A DNA stretch of 64,000 bases from a bacterium (GCA_018829445.1 JAHJTV010000025.1:18587-82586); one strand, 5' to 3'; shown: positions 34,809-43,852, numbered from the stretch's first letter. Numbers and translations are program-made. Notes: a model not told the origin generated them from the sequence alone.

Positions 34809-35540
34809 TCAGGCGGAGTCCTCTTTCATTTTCTGTTTGCGCATGATCCGCAGTTCCTCAACATCCCTGCAAATATCACTGTAATCACAGGTATCACAAT
34901 CAACCAGGGCTTCGTTGAGCATTTTATTCATGGCCTCGATGATTCGTAACACCCGGGCAGCGATGGGCAAGAATCTGTCCAGCAATTCCGGGGAGGTTAT
35001 AAAGACAATCTCTATGGCTTTGACATATTCCAGGTTCCTGTACTGGCGTATTAACACGTTGCCCAATGTACGAAAGGAAAATCCCTTGTCCATGGCGTCG
35101 TTGCTGATTCTGCTCCACTCGCGAAGAAACTGTGAAGCGCCGCGCTTCATATATCCCTTCAAGTCGGTTTGATACTTAACCTCCTCCAATTCCCTGAAAA
35201 GCTGATAATCACTTTTTTGATCGGAATTCTCCAATTCCAGCAAGATCACCTGGCCAAAAGGGATACTCATTCCTTTCGATTCCCGCAATGACGGTCCAAA
35301 AACGGAAATAGTACCGTCGTTTACTTTACCCGGTTTATCGGTCCAGACCATAAAGGAAGCTGACCTTGTTTTCGGACTGCCCAATTCGACGGCAGTATCC
35401 TGTTTTAAAACGAAGTTTGCACCTCCACCCTTTGGCCAGATGTCAGTTGGTGAATATAGACAACGATCAACAACCTCCTCGACAAGTTCCGTTTTGAGGA
35501 GGTTGGACAGATCGACAAGCGGTTTATCGAAGATGGACAT
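34809..35540 (-). CDS. Truncated acetyl-CoA-synthase (CdhC/AcsB)-like protein with a Cys triad
   Basis: 243 residues that resemble the middle domain of the CO dehydrogenase/acetyl-CoA synthase beta subunit: VELGSPKTRSASFMVW, then DGTISVFGPSL, IPFGQVILLEL, EWSRISNDAMDKGFSFRTLGNVLIRQY and AIEIVFITSPE. After this, C215-DT-C218-DYSDI-C224 stands where ACS has its A-cluster cysteines (CTLC-x8-C). The protein then stops, lacking the downstream CGC nickel motif and the rest of that domain. An [4Fe-4S] cluster is plausible, but acetyl-CoA synthesis is not. It is directly adjacent to a CooC-type gene and to two dehydratase activases. Confidence 0.7.
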   Translation of the reverse strand: MSIFDKPLVDLSNLLKTELVEEVVDRCLYSPTDIWPKGGGANFVLKQDTAVELGSPKTRSASFMVWTDKPGKVNDGTISVFGPSLRESKGMSIPFGQVILLELENSDQKSDYQLFRELEEVKYQTDLKGYMKRGASQFLREWSRISNDAMDKGFSFRTLGNVLIRQYRNLEYVKAIEIVFITSPELLDRFLPIAARVLRIIEAMNKMLNEALVDCDTCDYSDICRDVEELRIMRKQKMKEDSA

Positions 35541-36317
35541 CTATACTCTCTCTTCTGCCAGAAGAGCGGCTCCGATGGCACCGTTAACCTGGGGATCGAT
35601 ACCACTAAGCCTTTTCAATTCCAGATTCAGTCCCTGCGAAAGAGCTTTAAAAACACCACTGTTTTTCGCCACACCACCGGTCATCACAATATCCTGATCA
35701 ACCCCGATACTTTTAGCCAACGAGGCAACCCGGTTTGCCAGCGCAATGTGCAGGGCTTTGACAATGTCACAGGTTTCTTTGCCTTCGTTTTGGAGTGAAA
35801 CCACTTCTGTTTCAGCGAAGATAACACACTGATTGGAGATGATAAGCTTTTCAGTGGAACGATCACCGATCTCTCCCATCTTTTCCAGTTCAATTTCCAG
35901 GGATTTGGCCATTACCTCCAGAAAACGTCCAGTGCCCGATGCACATTTATCATTATAGATATAGCGAATTACCTTTCCCTGCTCATCAAGGCGGATTGCC
36001 TTTGCATCCTGCCCTCCGATATCGATCACCATACGAGTCGATGGTAAGTTCCACCAGGCTCCTTTAGCATGGCAAACAATCTCCGATTCCACTTCGTTGA
36101 CAAAATCGATTCTCTCCCTCCCATAACCGGTTCCGATGGCAAAGGAGATATCGCTCATCTTCAGGGAAGCTTTTTCCAGGGCAAGCTGCATCACTTTCCT
36201 GGCAGATTCTTCCGGTTTCGCATGGGCGGGGATCACCACCTGTGATAAAATCCTTCCCTGCTCCAAAATGGCTGCTTTTGCTGTAAGTGATCCGACATCA
36301 CATCCTGCTACTGGCAT
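35541..36317 (-). CDS. BadF/BadG/BcrA/BcrD-type ATPase, dehydratase activase (2)
   Basis: 258 residues of the ASKHA-fold activator family that uses ATP to inject an electron into 2-hydroxyacyl-CoA dehydratases or benzoyl-CoA reductase. The nucleotide motifs AGCDVGSLTAKAAIL, VIDIGGQDAKAI and MTGGVAKNSGVF are present. The cluster ligands are Cys125 (NDKCASGTGRFLE) and Cys164 (SNQCVIFAETEV), two per subunit, so that a dimer shares one [4Fe-4S]. ATG 36317 has AGAGG at 6-bp spacing, while the frame is open to a TTG at 36335. It abuts the ACS-like gene downstream and is separated from the first activase by 362 bp with repeat copies. Confidence 0.92.
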   Translation of the reverse strand: MPVAGCDVGSLTAKAAILEQGRILSQVVIPAHAKPEESARKVMQLALEKASLKMSDISFAIGTGYGRERIDFVNEVESEIVCHAKGAWWNLPSTRMVIDIGGQDAKAIRLDEQGKVIRYIYNDKCASGTGRFLEVMAKSLEIELEKMGEIGDRSTEKLIISNQCVIFAETEVVSLQNEGKETCDIVKALHIALANRVASLAKSIGVDQDIVMTGGVAKNSGVFKALSQGLNLELKRLSGIDPQVNGAIGAALLAEERV

Positions 36318-36401
36318 GTTAATCCTCTGGTTCAATTTGTAAAATAACCCAAAAGGGGTGACTTTTTTTAATACAAAATCATGAAAGCTAATGGTTAGGA
36401 G

Positions 36402-36448
36402 ACTTTACATCGCAGCCTTAGAGTTAATACAGGCAAGGATGTAACCCC
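36402..36448. repeat. Dispersed palindromic repeat, copy 2 (divergent)
   Basis: TTTACATCGCAGCCTTAGAGTT..CAGGCAAGGATGTAACCCC parallels the first two thirds of the copy that follows at 36500. It lies inside the operon, between the two activase genes. Confidence 0.55.
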
Positions 36449-36499
36449 ATAAACACTTAAATAAGGATATTTTTGATGCAAAATCCAGTTTTTCAAAAC

Positions 36500-36580
36500 G
36501 GTAGGGTGGCCTTACATGGCCGCCTTTGAGTTGGTTCTGGCGGGGATGTAACCCCGCCCTACCGTAATCCTTGCTCTTGG
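36500..36580. repeat. Dispersed palindromic repeat, copy 3 (complete)
   Basis: Terminal inverted repeats GGTAGGGTGG / CCGCCCTACC enclose the stem GGCGGGGATGTAACCCCGCC, followed by GTAATCCTTGCTCTTGG. The last phrase recurs in the copy at 45524. The remaining 36,318-36,679 sequence has no gene. Confidence 0.65.
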
Positions 36581-36679
36581 TAATATTTGTTTAAGTAAGC
36601 GTTTATGGGACGTAAACCCGCTCTTCCGTGTTCTTTACGCCAGCAAACTGGCAACCTGACTATGCTGTTGTTCTAATGT

Positions 36680-37468
36680 TTATGCTGACAGCAGTTTTTC
36701 CTGTGCAAACAAAGCTGCCCCTATGGCGCCTGCTAACTGGGGATCGCTTTTTCTGATCTTTCTGATACGGCATCCCATCAACTGTTCCAAGAGAGACATC
36801 ACTCCCTGGTTTTTAGCAACGCCGCCCGTCATACAGATATCATTCTCAGGCTTGATCGAATTGGCCAAGGTGGCAATTCGTTTTGCCATGGCTAGGTTTA
36901 TTCCCGCTCCGATATCTTCAATGGGAACACCCGAATTAATCTGTTTGATCACATCTGCCTGAGCCCAAACCGTGCAGGTGGATGCCAAAGTCACCGGGGA
37001 TTTTGACCGGGAGGATTGTTGTCCCAGTTCACTGATATCGATTCCCAGAACCTGTGCCATCACTTCCAAAAAACGACCGGTTCCCGAAGCGCATTTGTCA
37101 TTGGTGACAAACCGGGTGGCCGTTCCTGATTCATCAATTTTAATCACCTTACAATCCTGTCCGCCGATATCGATAATAGTTTTCACTGAGGGTAGCAGCC
37201 ATTTTGCTCCTTTTCCATGGCAGGCAATTTCAGATTTGACTGCATTGACAAAAGCGAGTTTTTCTCTTCCATAGCCGGTACCGACGCAATACTCCATCTC
37301 TTTTTCCGAGAGGTCGGCTTTGGCAAATAACTCCTCCATGGCAATTCGGGCGGATTCCTGTGGCTTGGCTTTTGATCGAATCAGACTGGTGCTGATCAAC
37401 CGATTGTCTTTTAATAACACTGCTTTTGTGGTCAAAGACCCCACATCACACCCTGCCACTATTGTCAT
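36680..37468 (-). CDS. BadF/BadG/BcrA/BcrD-type ATPase, dehydratase activase (1)
   Basis: 262 residues, a paralogue of the second activase with clearly different sequence. ASKHA motifs are GCDVGSLTTKAVLL, IIDIGGQDCKVI and MTGGVAKNQGVM; cluster cysteines are Cys126 (NDKCASGTGRFLE) and Cys165 (STCTVWAQ). Two unlike activases in one cluster suggest a heterodimer, as for BcrA/BcrD or BzdP/BzdQ of ATP-dependent benzoyl-CoA reductase, instead of the homodimer of HgdC. Its ATG overlaps the stop of the 466-residue subunit by 4 bp, which indicates translational coupling. Confidence 0.92.
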   Translation of the reverse strand: MTIVAGCDVGSLTTKAVLLKDNRLISTSLIRSKAKPQESARIAMEELFAKADLSEKEMEYCVGTGYGREKLAFVNAVKSEIACHGKGAKWLLPSVKTIIDIGGQDCKVIKIDESGTATRFVTNDKCASGTGRFLEVMAQVLGIDISELGQQSSRSKSPVTLASTCTVWAQADVIKQINSGVPIEDIGAGINLAMAKRIATLANSIKPENDICMTGGVAKNQGVMSLLEQLMGCRIRKIRKSDPQLAGAIGAALFAQEKLLSA

Positions 37469-38865
37469 AATAATCCCCTGATAGATAAAAACTCTTCCAA
37501 TCGGTTAACCGTGCTTTCCCATGATTCAACCCGATCATCAAAGGCATCGCCATTCATAATGTGAACCGGGAACCCTGCCTTTTCCACCTCCCTGGCAAAC
37601 GGTTTGACCATACCCCAGGTATTTCGACAGCCAGGTGTGCCGTTATAGACAACGCAATCCGCATGATAGAGGCGTGCCAGGGAAATGGATTCTTCCAGCC
37701 ACATATTGGGTTTATCAAAGGGGCCCCGAATGGACCGAACCATGGGAAGGGTGGCATTCATCTCCGACAGGCTTGTCAACATCGTTTCAAAGGTGCTGGT
37801 ATCAATGCCGTAGGTCGATTTCTCAAGTTCTGAAGCATAGCGGGTGTTATCCCGAAAATTTCTCGACAGAATTCCCCCGAGATGACTGATTCCCCGTCGA
37901 TTAAGCCAGTCGAAAAAGTCAAGATTCAAGGTGTAATGATCAATATAGCACATAAACACCCTGGCTTTCTCCTGCTCGAAATGCAAACCGGTAATACCCT
38001 TTTGAGCATTCTGCTGAACCTTTTCCAGCATCAGCTCCAGCAATTCTGTGTATTCGGGAAGACCCGCCGAGATAAACCGTCCAATGTAGATGAACAGGTT
38101 GAAGATAACCGGAATCGGATTGGGAACCAGGCAATAAAAGTCCTCGATTTCGGCTAAAATGTCATCCTGTTTATCAACCTCTTTCAAAACCTCTCTCAGG
38201 CGATCCACATCCAGATCTTTTCCAGTCTGCTCCTTTAAAAAAGTTATGAGATCCTTGTAATCGTCCAGGTGATACTTCCTGGTCTTCTCATCACCAATAG
38301 TCTGAGGGTAATTCAACTGAAAAAAGGGTTTCTCCATAAAGGTAGATGCAAAAGCAAAGGCATTAGCATTGGTATCGCACACACCCGGGGTATCACACAC
38401 CAGAAAATCGATCTCTTCGCCTAATCCGGCCAGGTAAGCCCCCAAAGCTCCCCGCTGCGAGGAACAGGAAGTCTCGGTAAATCCAAGTTCACACCCGTAA
38501 TCCAGGTAATCATAAGCTCCCCTTTTCCAGAGCAATCCTGCCAATCCCGTCATGACCTCCAGCGTTACCGGAACAATATTCATGGCGTGAAACAGCGCCG
38601 GGGACAAGCAGAAAGTGATGGCCGAAATCTTTTTACTGTTTTGATGGGCTGTAAGGATGTTATCAAAGTATTTATCCAGCAGTCGAATAAAGCAGGTACC
38701 CACTTCGCCTTCCCTGAGCAGGACACTCAGGGTTCCCTTGAAATAGGGAATATAGTTAGTGAGATACTGAATCTCCTTTTCCGAACTATTACCGATTTCG
38801 GAGGCAACCTTCAGCAGACTTCCCAGCATCCAATCATAGTTATATTCCTTGATCTCCGGTCTCAT
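37465..38865 (-). CDS. 2-hydroxyacyl-CoA dehydratase/benzoyl-CoA reductase-like subunit, large
   Basis: 466-residue member of the HgdB/BcrB/BzdO-like D-component family that carries a [4Fe-4S] cluster for ATP-driven one-electron chemistry. Recognisable positions are NIVPVTLEVMTGLAG, ETSCSSQRGALGAYLAG, DFLVCDTPGVCDTN and CVVYNGTPGCRNTW, each with a conserved-looking Cys, and HYTLNLDFFDWLNRRGISHLGG late in the protein. Its size is close to BzdO. Whether it acts on an aromatic ring or a 2-hydroxyacyl-CoA cannot be decided from the sequence. It is 14 bp after the 379-residue partner subunit. Confidence 0.85.
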   Translation of the reverse strand: MRPEIKEYNYDWMLGSLLKVASEIGNSSEKEIQYLTNYIPYFKGTLSVLLREGEVGTCFIRLLDKYFDNILTAHQNSKKISAITFCLSPALFHAMNIVPVTLEVMTGLAGLLWKRGAYDYLDYGCELGFTETSCSSQRGALGAYLAGLGEEIDFLVCDTPGVCDTNANAFAFASTFMEKPFFQLNYPQTIGDEKTRKYHLDDYKDLITFLKEQTGKDLDVDRLREVLKEVDKQDDILAEIEDFYCLVPNPIPVIFNLFIYIGRFISAGLPEYTELLELMLEKVQQNAQKGITGLHFEQEKARVFMCYIDHYTLNLDFFDWLNRRGISHLGGILSRNFRDNTRYASELEKSTYGIDTSTFETMLTSLSEMNATLPMVRSIRGPFDKPNMWLEESISLARLYHADCVVYNGTPGCRNTWGMVKPFAREVEKAGFPVHIMNGDAFDDRVESWESTVNRLEEFLSIRGLL

Positions 38866-38879
38866 ATATTTTCCCTGTT

Positions 38880-40019
38880 TTATGAAATACGTTCCAGAAA
38901 GGCATCAATCCGCATTTTGATACGCCCGGTTTCCGTCAGAGGGCCGTACTCCCGCTCCAGTTTGAGACAGGGCACGCCCACTTTTTCCAAATCTCTTTCA
39001 AAAAGTCCATTTTCCGAGCCATGGAGATCACAGAATCGGATATTCTGCAGAATGACCCCATCCACTTTGCAGGTCTCTATCTTTTTTTTCATCAGGGTCA
39101 ACCGTTCTCCGTATTTTCCGAACATCCGGGGACAGGTCGACTCTCCCAGGTAAAACCGGGCCAGAGCCCTGAGCGGATCATCATTTATTGAAATTTCATT
39201 CTCCTCCTGACGTACACCGAAACAAAGGTTATCCGCCACCACCACTGCCTTGTTATTGCTTTCAACCAGGCTGACCAGCTCAATATCATCACTGATGCTG
39301 CCGATCAGCATCAACCTTTTTTTATGTTTGTGGGTATCGGTAGCGTTGGTTTTGAGATTCTCCACATACTGCTTCAACTCGTTATTAAAATCATCTCTCC
39401 ACATGACTGTGCCTGCCACTGCTACGGCAAAGGCTTCACTCCCGGAGAGGGGAACCGATTCTTTCCTGCGAAGCCCTTCCAGCTCATCCATCAGCCTGCG
39501 ACCGGTATTATACACTTCAATTGATGCGTTGATTTTATCTTGGTCAAGCCGGAGATTATACTTTTCCTCAACTGCTATTTTCAGGGCGGTGATCTCATCC
39601 ACAAACCAGTCGATCCGATGGGAAACCGTTTTATGGGGCACATCCAGGTAATGGAAAAAACCCGGAACAATACCGTCATAATCTTCACCCGCCTTCTGCC
39701 AGCATTCATATAACCGTCGCATGGAGTCACATCCCGGGGTAATGACAACACCATCCAATATGGAAAACTTGCCATGCCCGGCCAGTTGCAGAATACATTT
39801 GGGAAAAGAGCAGATATAAGGGCCAAAATAGGAGTCCCCAATCTCCATCCCTTCCGTTTCAATGCCCCTCAGACGCATTGAGAGGATACCGGCAGCATGG
39901 AATATCTCCGAGGGAACATAGGAACAGCTGTATCCGATGACGGGTTTTCCTTCATCTTTCCACTGCTCCAGATCGGGAAAATTTATACTGGTTGCTGCCT
40001 GCAAGAATCTTGAATTCAT
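38880..40019 (-). CDS. 2-hydroxyacyl-CoA dehydratase/benzoyl-CoA reductase-like subunit, small
   Basis: 379 residues, the expected length for HgdB/BcrC/BzdN-like subunits. Conserved elements are KPVIGYSCSYVPSEIFHAAGILSMRL near the N-terminus, YICSFPKC, TPGCDSMRRLYECW, and the late DGVILQNIRFCDLHGSE-x-x-LFERDLEKVGVPCLKLEREYG. Several of these cysteines occupy the cluster-ligand positions of the family. The start ATG overlaps the stop of the preceding 479-residue protein (ATGA). With the large subunit and two activases it forms the core of an ATP-driven reductase or dehydratase. Confidence 0.88.
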   Translation of the reverse strand: MNSRFLQAATSINFPDLEQWKDEGKPVIGYSCSYVPSEIFHAAGILSMRLRGIETEGMEIGDSYFGPYICSFPKCILQLAGHGKFSILDGVVITPGCDSMRRLYECWQKAGEDYDGIVPGFFHYLDVPHKTVSHRIDWFVDEITALKIAVEEKYNLRLDQDKINASIEVYNTGRRLMDELEGLRRKESVPLSGSEAFAVAVAGTVMWRDDFNNELKQYVENLKTNATDTHKHKKRLMLIGSISDDIELVSLVESNNKAVVVADNLCFGVRQEENEISINDDPLRALARFYLGESTCPRMFGKYGERLTLMKKKIETCKVDGVILQNIRFCDLHGSENGLFERDLEKVGVPCLKLEREYGPLTETGRIKMRIDAFLERIS

Positions 40020-41455
40020 AATTGCCCCTCATTGCCCAATAACAAGAATCGTAAAGCCTTTCTGGCTTCCGCCGCCTGATCTTCAAATTCATCCTCCTCC
40101 GGTTTCAAGATTTCGCAAACCCCCATGACCAACCTGGGCAAAATGGCCCTGCCCAAGGGTTTGATGGCACCTTCCAACCCGGTGCCAAGATTCAAAACCA
40201 TCTCCTGCAACTGCACAAGATCCACCTGCTGAACAATCTGGTTGCTGAAAGCTGCAAGCAAATCAGGTTGCGCTAAGGAGATCCTTTCAAGCAGACGAGC
40301 CGATGATTCCACCACTTCCGACAGCTCTTGCTTGTCCAGGTCTGTCATCATTGATTGCAGCAGTTTATCGAACTCCTGATCCTGCAGGTCTTCTATCACC
40401 TTTAGCTTTTGGTTAAGGGACTGCAGCCGACTATTGGATCTGGCTGTTCGATAGGACAGATGCTGATGCAACCGCTCCGGCTCCGAAAAAAGAGTTTCAA
40501 AGAGGTGAAACTTGATTTTATCCCAATCCTTGAGTAGTGCCAGCCGGGCTTTTATCATTATCGTTTCATCCAGGCCGCTTAAAACGGAGGTTAACAAACT
40601 TGAAACATCCGCCGCTAACCTGGGTGTACCAGGGTCTCCCACAAGGGCACTACCGGTTTCTATTTTTCTTGCAAGTTCAAACAGATTGTTGAGGGAATCG
40701 GAGACATCATCAGGGTTAATCTCTTTAATCAGAGAGAGCACGATATCTGCAACAAGATCGGGAGGGGCTTGATTAAAACCGGAAAGAATCACCGTCAGGC
40801 TCTTCAACAGGGTATTTGAGCAAAAGGGGACAAAGGAGAGCAGTATCACCAGTTTCGCCGGGTATTTCCAGATGAGGCTGTTGCACGCTTTGACAGCCTC
40901 AATCATACTGTCCTGTGATGTTTCAAGCAGCTCCTTCAACTCACCAAAATCCACCTTGGTAATCCAATTGGAAACCATGGATTCAACCAGGCGGGGCAGA
41001 AAGTGCTTATCTGCTGTCTGGACTGTTTTGAGCAACCCCACAATAGATCCGAAGATTTCACCGGTTTGTGCGGTAGCCAGACTATTCGCAAAATTGGTGA
41101 GAGTCGCAATTTTCAACTCCGGGGATTGTTTCTCAAATTCTCTGAAAAAGGTTTCCAGCAAACCGATGGTGCCCTGTATCACATTTGGGATCTGCCCGGT
41201 CAGAAGTTTCATGAACTCCGGATCCTTAAAAAGGCTCTGTACCCCGGTTGCTGCTGTTTCATCGGTGCTTAAAAGGTTCTCAACTCGATTGGTGAGGAAT
41301 CCTGCAGCTTTTTTTCTGATTGCTTTTTCACCAGCCCATGAGTCTAGAATCTCACCGGTAAATACCCTGGTAAACTTCTTCATTTCAGCTGTTTTCATAA
41401 TCTCAGCCAGGATGATACCCATGGTTTCACTTCCCTTATTGATAGATGCCTGCAT
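40016..41455 (-). CDS. All-helical protein of unknown family within the dehydratase cluster
   Basis: 479 residues with no recognised family. It appears entirely alpha-helical with amphipathic repeats of about 35-45 residues (for example LPRLVESMVSNWITKVDFGELKELL and LSQLDEQ-type segments SNQIVQQVDLVQLQEMVL), which suggests a HEAT/ARM-like solenoid. It has three cysteines only, no signal peptide and one mildly hydrophobic stretch (KLVILLSFVPFC). It is embedded in the operon, 29 bp after the GMC oxidoreductase and overlapping the small dehydratase subunit by 4 bp, so it is likely a structural or assembly partner of that enzyme. GGAG precedes the ATG by 9 bp. Confidence 0.8.
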   Translation of the reverse strand: MQASINKGSETMGIILAEIMKTAEMKKFTRVFTGEILDSWAGEKAIRKKAAGFLTNRVENLLSTDETAATGVQSLFKDPEFMKLLTGQIPNVIQGTIGLLETFFREFEKQSPELKIATLTNFANSLATAQTGEIFGSIVGLLKTVQTADKHFLPRLVESMVSNWITKVDFGELKELLETSQDSMIEAVKACNSLIWKYPAKLVILLSFVPFCSNTLLKSLTVILSGFNQAPPDLVADIVLSLIKEINPDDVSDSLNNLFELARKIETGSALVGDPGTPRLAADVSSLLTSVLSGLDETIMIKARLALLKDWDKIKFHLFETLFSEPERLHQHLSYRTARSNSRLQSLNQKLKVIEDLQDQEFDKLLQSMMTDLDKQELSEVVESSARLLERISLAQPDLLAAFSNQIVQQVDLVQLQEMVLNLGTGLEGAIKPLGRAILPRLVMGVCEILKPEEDEFEDQAAEARKALRFLLLGNEGQL

Positions 41456-41484
41456 CTTTTTTCTCTCCGGATCTCACTCCTGAT

Positions 41485-42777
41485 TCAATTCTTATCCAAA
41501 ATGTGTCTGGCCAGTCTTTTTCCCAGGGCAACCAGTGAAAACGTGGGCGGTAGCCCCCAGGCTTCCGGGATCACCGAACAGTCACAAACATAAAGATTTT
41601 CGGTTTTTGTCTGCAGGTTACTATCCACCACCTCCCCGATTTTAACCGTTCCACCCGGATGAGCCGCCAGATACATACTCCTGTAAATATCCCTGGCCCC
41701 TGCCTTTTTTAAAATCTCCCTCGCCCGTTCAAATCCTTTGTTAAGCTTGTTTTTGTCTTCCTGGCTGATCCGTTTTTTAACTCCACCGCGCCGGGTTAAG
41801 CTCCCCCCCAGATCATCCCTGGCTTTCACCATAATCGTGAGGGTTCTGTCATGGGAAAACAATCTCTGCGGTTTTAAAGCCCCCACATTAAAGGCTCGAA
41901 ACAAGGTTCCGGTCATGGTCATATCTGTCATAAGATATCCCTCCTCCTCCATATGAATGCCCGTGGCCATTGGAATTTCCCTGCCACCCCCCGGAATTCT
42001 GTCGGTTGTGCCCATTACAGCTATCAGGGGATCAAAGAAAAAATCTTTCCCCGTGCCCTCAATGCCGCTATTATTAAGAATTACCGGAGAGCCGATGCCG
42101 CCTGCTGAAATAACCACCAATGGTGCTTCGATCCGGCTTTTTCTGCCATTTTTTTTGATTTCAACCCCAACCACTTTTCCATTTTCGATCAAAACCTTTT
42201 CCACCCTGGTACCGGGAATCAGGTCTGCCCCATTCTCCAACGACTGTTCCACAAAAAGCCGACCGCTCCATTTGGCACCATGAGGACAGCCATAACTGCA
42301 ACGCCAGCATTCAGTCTTACACTTATCCTGGTAAATGAATTTGGGCAGCTTCTTCCAATCGTAGCCCAGTTCCCGGGCACTGTGCATGATCTTCATAGCC
42401 ATGGGGCCCACCAAAGAGTCATCCAGGGGTTGAGTGGGAAGCTCTTTTCCGACCTCCATAACCTCTTTGGAGATATCCACGCCATACTTTTTAAAAAGCT
42501 CAATGGGAGGCTCAAAAGCCGTTCCATAATAAAAAACAGAACTACCACCGGAAATAATCCCTCTGAAAACCGCGGCAAAATCAGGCGTGAACAGCAAACT
42601 TTTACCAGGTATACCGATGGATAACACCGCTTGTATCATATTACCTTTCAGTGGCTTATGCCTCCCCCAATCAACAAGAGCTATCTTTTTACCTGCCTTG
42701 GAAAGCTCCCTGGTAACCGTAGCGCCGCCCGGTCCACTGCCAACCACTATTGCATCATAAGCTTCAGAATTGATCAT
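41485..42777 (-). CDS. GMC-family FAD oxidoreductase
   Basis: 430 residues. The FAD Rossmann motif IVVGSGPGGATVTRELSKAGKKIALVD is at about 11-37, and the C-terminus has the GMC signature DCSVIPEAWGLPPTFSLVALG with the active-site-adjacent AAHPGGTVKIG. A Cys-rich insertion CKTECWRCSYGCPHGAK (about 149-165) resembles an Fe-S or Zn site seen in anaerobic GMC relatives and is not a feature of classical glucose-methanol-choline oxidases. The likely role is oxidation of an alcohol or reduction of a C=C bond with electrons from the reductase system. Second gene of the cluster, 17 bp after the regulator, with a good GAGGGAAG ribosome-binding site. Confidence 0.86.
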   Translation of the reverse strand: MINSEAYDAIVVGSGPGGATVTRELSKAGKKIALVDWGRHKPLKGNMIQAVLSIGIPGKSLLFTPDFAAVFRGIISGGSSVFYYGTAFEPPIELFKKYGVDISKEVMEVGKELPTQPLDDSLVGPMAMKIMHSARELGYDWKKLPKFIYQDKCKTECWRCSYGCPHGAKWSGRLFVEQSLENGADLIPGTRVEKVLIENGKVVGVEIKKNGRKSRIEAPLVVISAGGIGSPVILNNSGIEGTGKDFFFDPLIAVMGTTDRIPGGGREIPMATGIHMEEEGYLMTDMTMTGTLFRAFNVGALKPQRLFSHDRTLTIMVKARDDLGGSLTRRGGVKKRISQEDKNKLNKGFERAREILKKAGARDIYRSMYLAAHPGGTVKIGEVVDSNLQTKTENLYVCDCSVIPEAWGLPPTFSLVALGKRLARHILDKN

Positions 42778-42794
42778 ACTTCCCTCGGATTGAG

Positions 42795-43451
42795 TTATTG
42801 TGTGTTTACCAGTTTTTTAGCAAACCGTTTCTCTGTTTGGGCGTACTCCCTGATCACCATTTCCGCCATCTCACCATTTCGTTTTATCACATACTCAGCA
42901 ACTCGCTGGAATAGTTTCACGTTTTCTTTCAAGTCGTCCTCACGCTGTTGTAGGGAAGCGAATTGGATTCTTCTGTTACTTGGCCAGAGATCTTTGATCA
43001 TTGATTCCAACAGAGGATTACCGGCTGCTTTCATCCCCGCTGCAGCAAATTTGAAAATATAATCATAATACCCTATGGTATCCCTGTTTTTAACGCAGCG
43101 CTCCATATTTGAAAGTGCCTGCTCAATGGCTTCGATATCTGCAACCGTATGATTTTCGGCAGCTCTCAGTGCCACCAGCGCGTATAATTGTTCAAAAATA
43201 TCATAAAACCACTCTATCTGGGCCTCCGATATTTCCGTTACCACAACTCCACGACGTGGAATCAGCTCCACCAGATGATTTCTCTCCAGAATCCTGAAAG
43301 CCTCACGGATGGGAGTGCGACTGATGCCCATCTCTTCAGCTAGCTTTGAATCATATATCCGGGTGCCGGGCTTAAACTCGTTTCTTATTATTTTTTCACT
43401 GATATAATGGGTCACCTGATCAACCAGATTTCCATTGGGTTGAAACGTCAT
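42795..43451 (-). CDS. GntR-family (FadR/FCD) transcriptional regulator
   Basis: 218 residues. The winged-helix domain (about 8-72) contains KIIRNEFKPGTRIYDSKLAEEMGISRTPIREAFRILERNHLVELIPRRGVVVTEI, the GntR signature, followed by an all-helical FCD ligand-binding domain. ATG 43451 has AAGAGAG upstream and starts just before the domain; the frame is open to an ATG at 43526. It is the first gene of the cluster, and a palindrome TTGTATACAA lies 120 bp upstream in the shared control region, so it probably regulates both this operon and the divergent DUF169-SDR pair. The effector is likely a pathway acid or CoA-related metabolite. Confidence 0.93.
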   Translation of the reverse strand: MTFQPNGNLVDQVTHYISEKIIRNEFKPGTRIYDSKLAEEMGISRTPIREAFRILERNHLVELIPRRGVVVTEISEAQIEWFYDIFEQLYALVALRAAENHTVADIEAIEQALSNMERCVKNRDTIGYYDYIFKFAAAGMKAAGNPLLESMIKDLWPSNRRIQFASLQQREDDLKENVKLFQRVAEYVIKRNGEMAEMVIREYAQTEKRFAKKLVNTQ

Positions 43452-43568
43452 AATCTCTCTTGTACTCAAAATACGGTTAAAATGAATAATCCGACCAGCT
43501 CCGGGTGTCGGCAGATATTTCAACAATTCCCTTCATTCATAAATTCCGGAATAAAAATCCTAAAATGA

Positions 43569-43591
43569 ATATTGTATACAAAACACAATAT
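43569..43591. promoter_or_regulatory. Candidate GntR operator between the divergent transcripts
   Basis: TTGTATACAA (43572-43581) is a perfect 10-bp palindrome typical of FCD-GntR sites. It overlaps the longer inverted repeat ATATTGT / ACAATAT (43569-43591). No other gene was found in the 43,452-43,852 gap. Confidence 0.55.
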
Positions 43592-43852
43592 ACATTTTTG
43601 AAAGTTTGTCAATTATTAATTTAATAAGTCCACTCCGATGACGTTTTTTCGAATAGCCAATAATCAATTGTTAATTAAAAACAACCAATGTTTTTTGATT
43701 GGGTAAGCCTGAAGGAAGTGCCAGGACATTCCTACTTTTTACTTAAAAGAGTGAAGCCTGTTCAGAATGATTCCTTCAGACTTTGCTTGACTCTGTTTCC
43801 GATCCCATATAGGGTTGGGAACGAATCCTTTTCAATTTAGCCAGGAGTTGTT

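Noticed and set aside
34043..43451. Firm naming of the cluster as class I benzoyl-CoA reductase (bcrCBAD or bzdNOPQ).
   Set aside because: Subunit sizes and paired activases fit, but no accompanying ring-degradation genes are in the window and the sequence alone does not separate it from 2-hydroxyacyl-CoA dehydratases.
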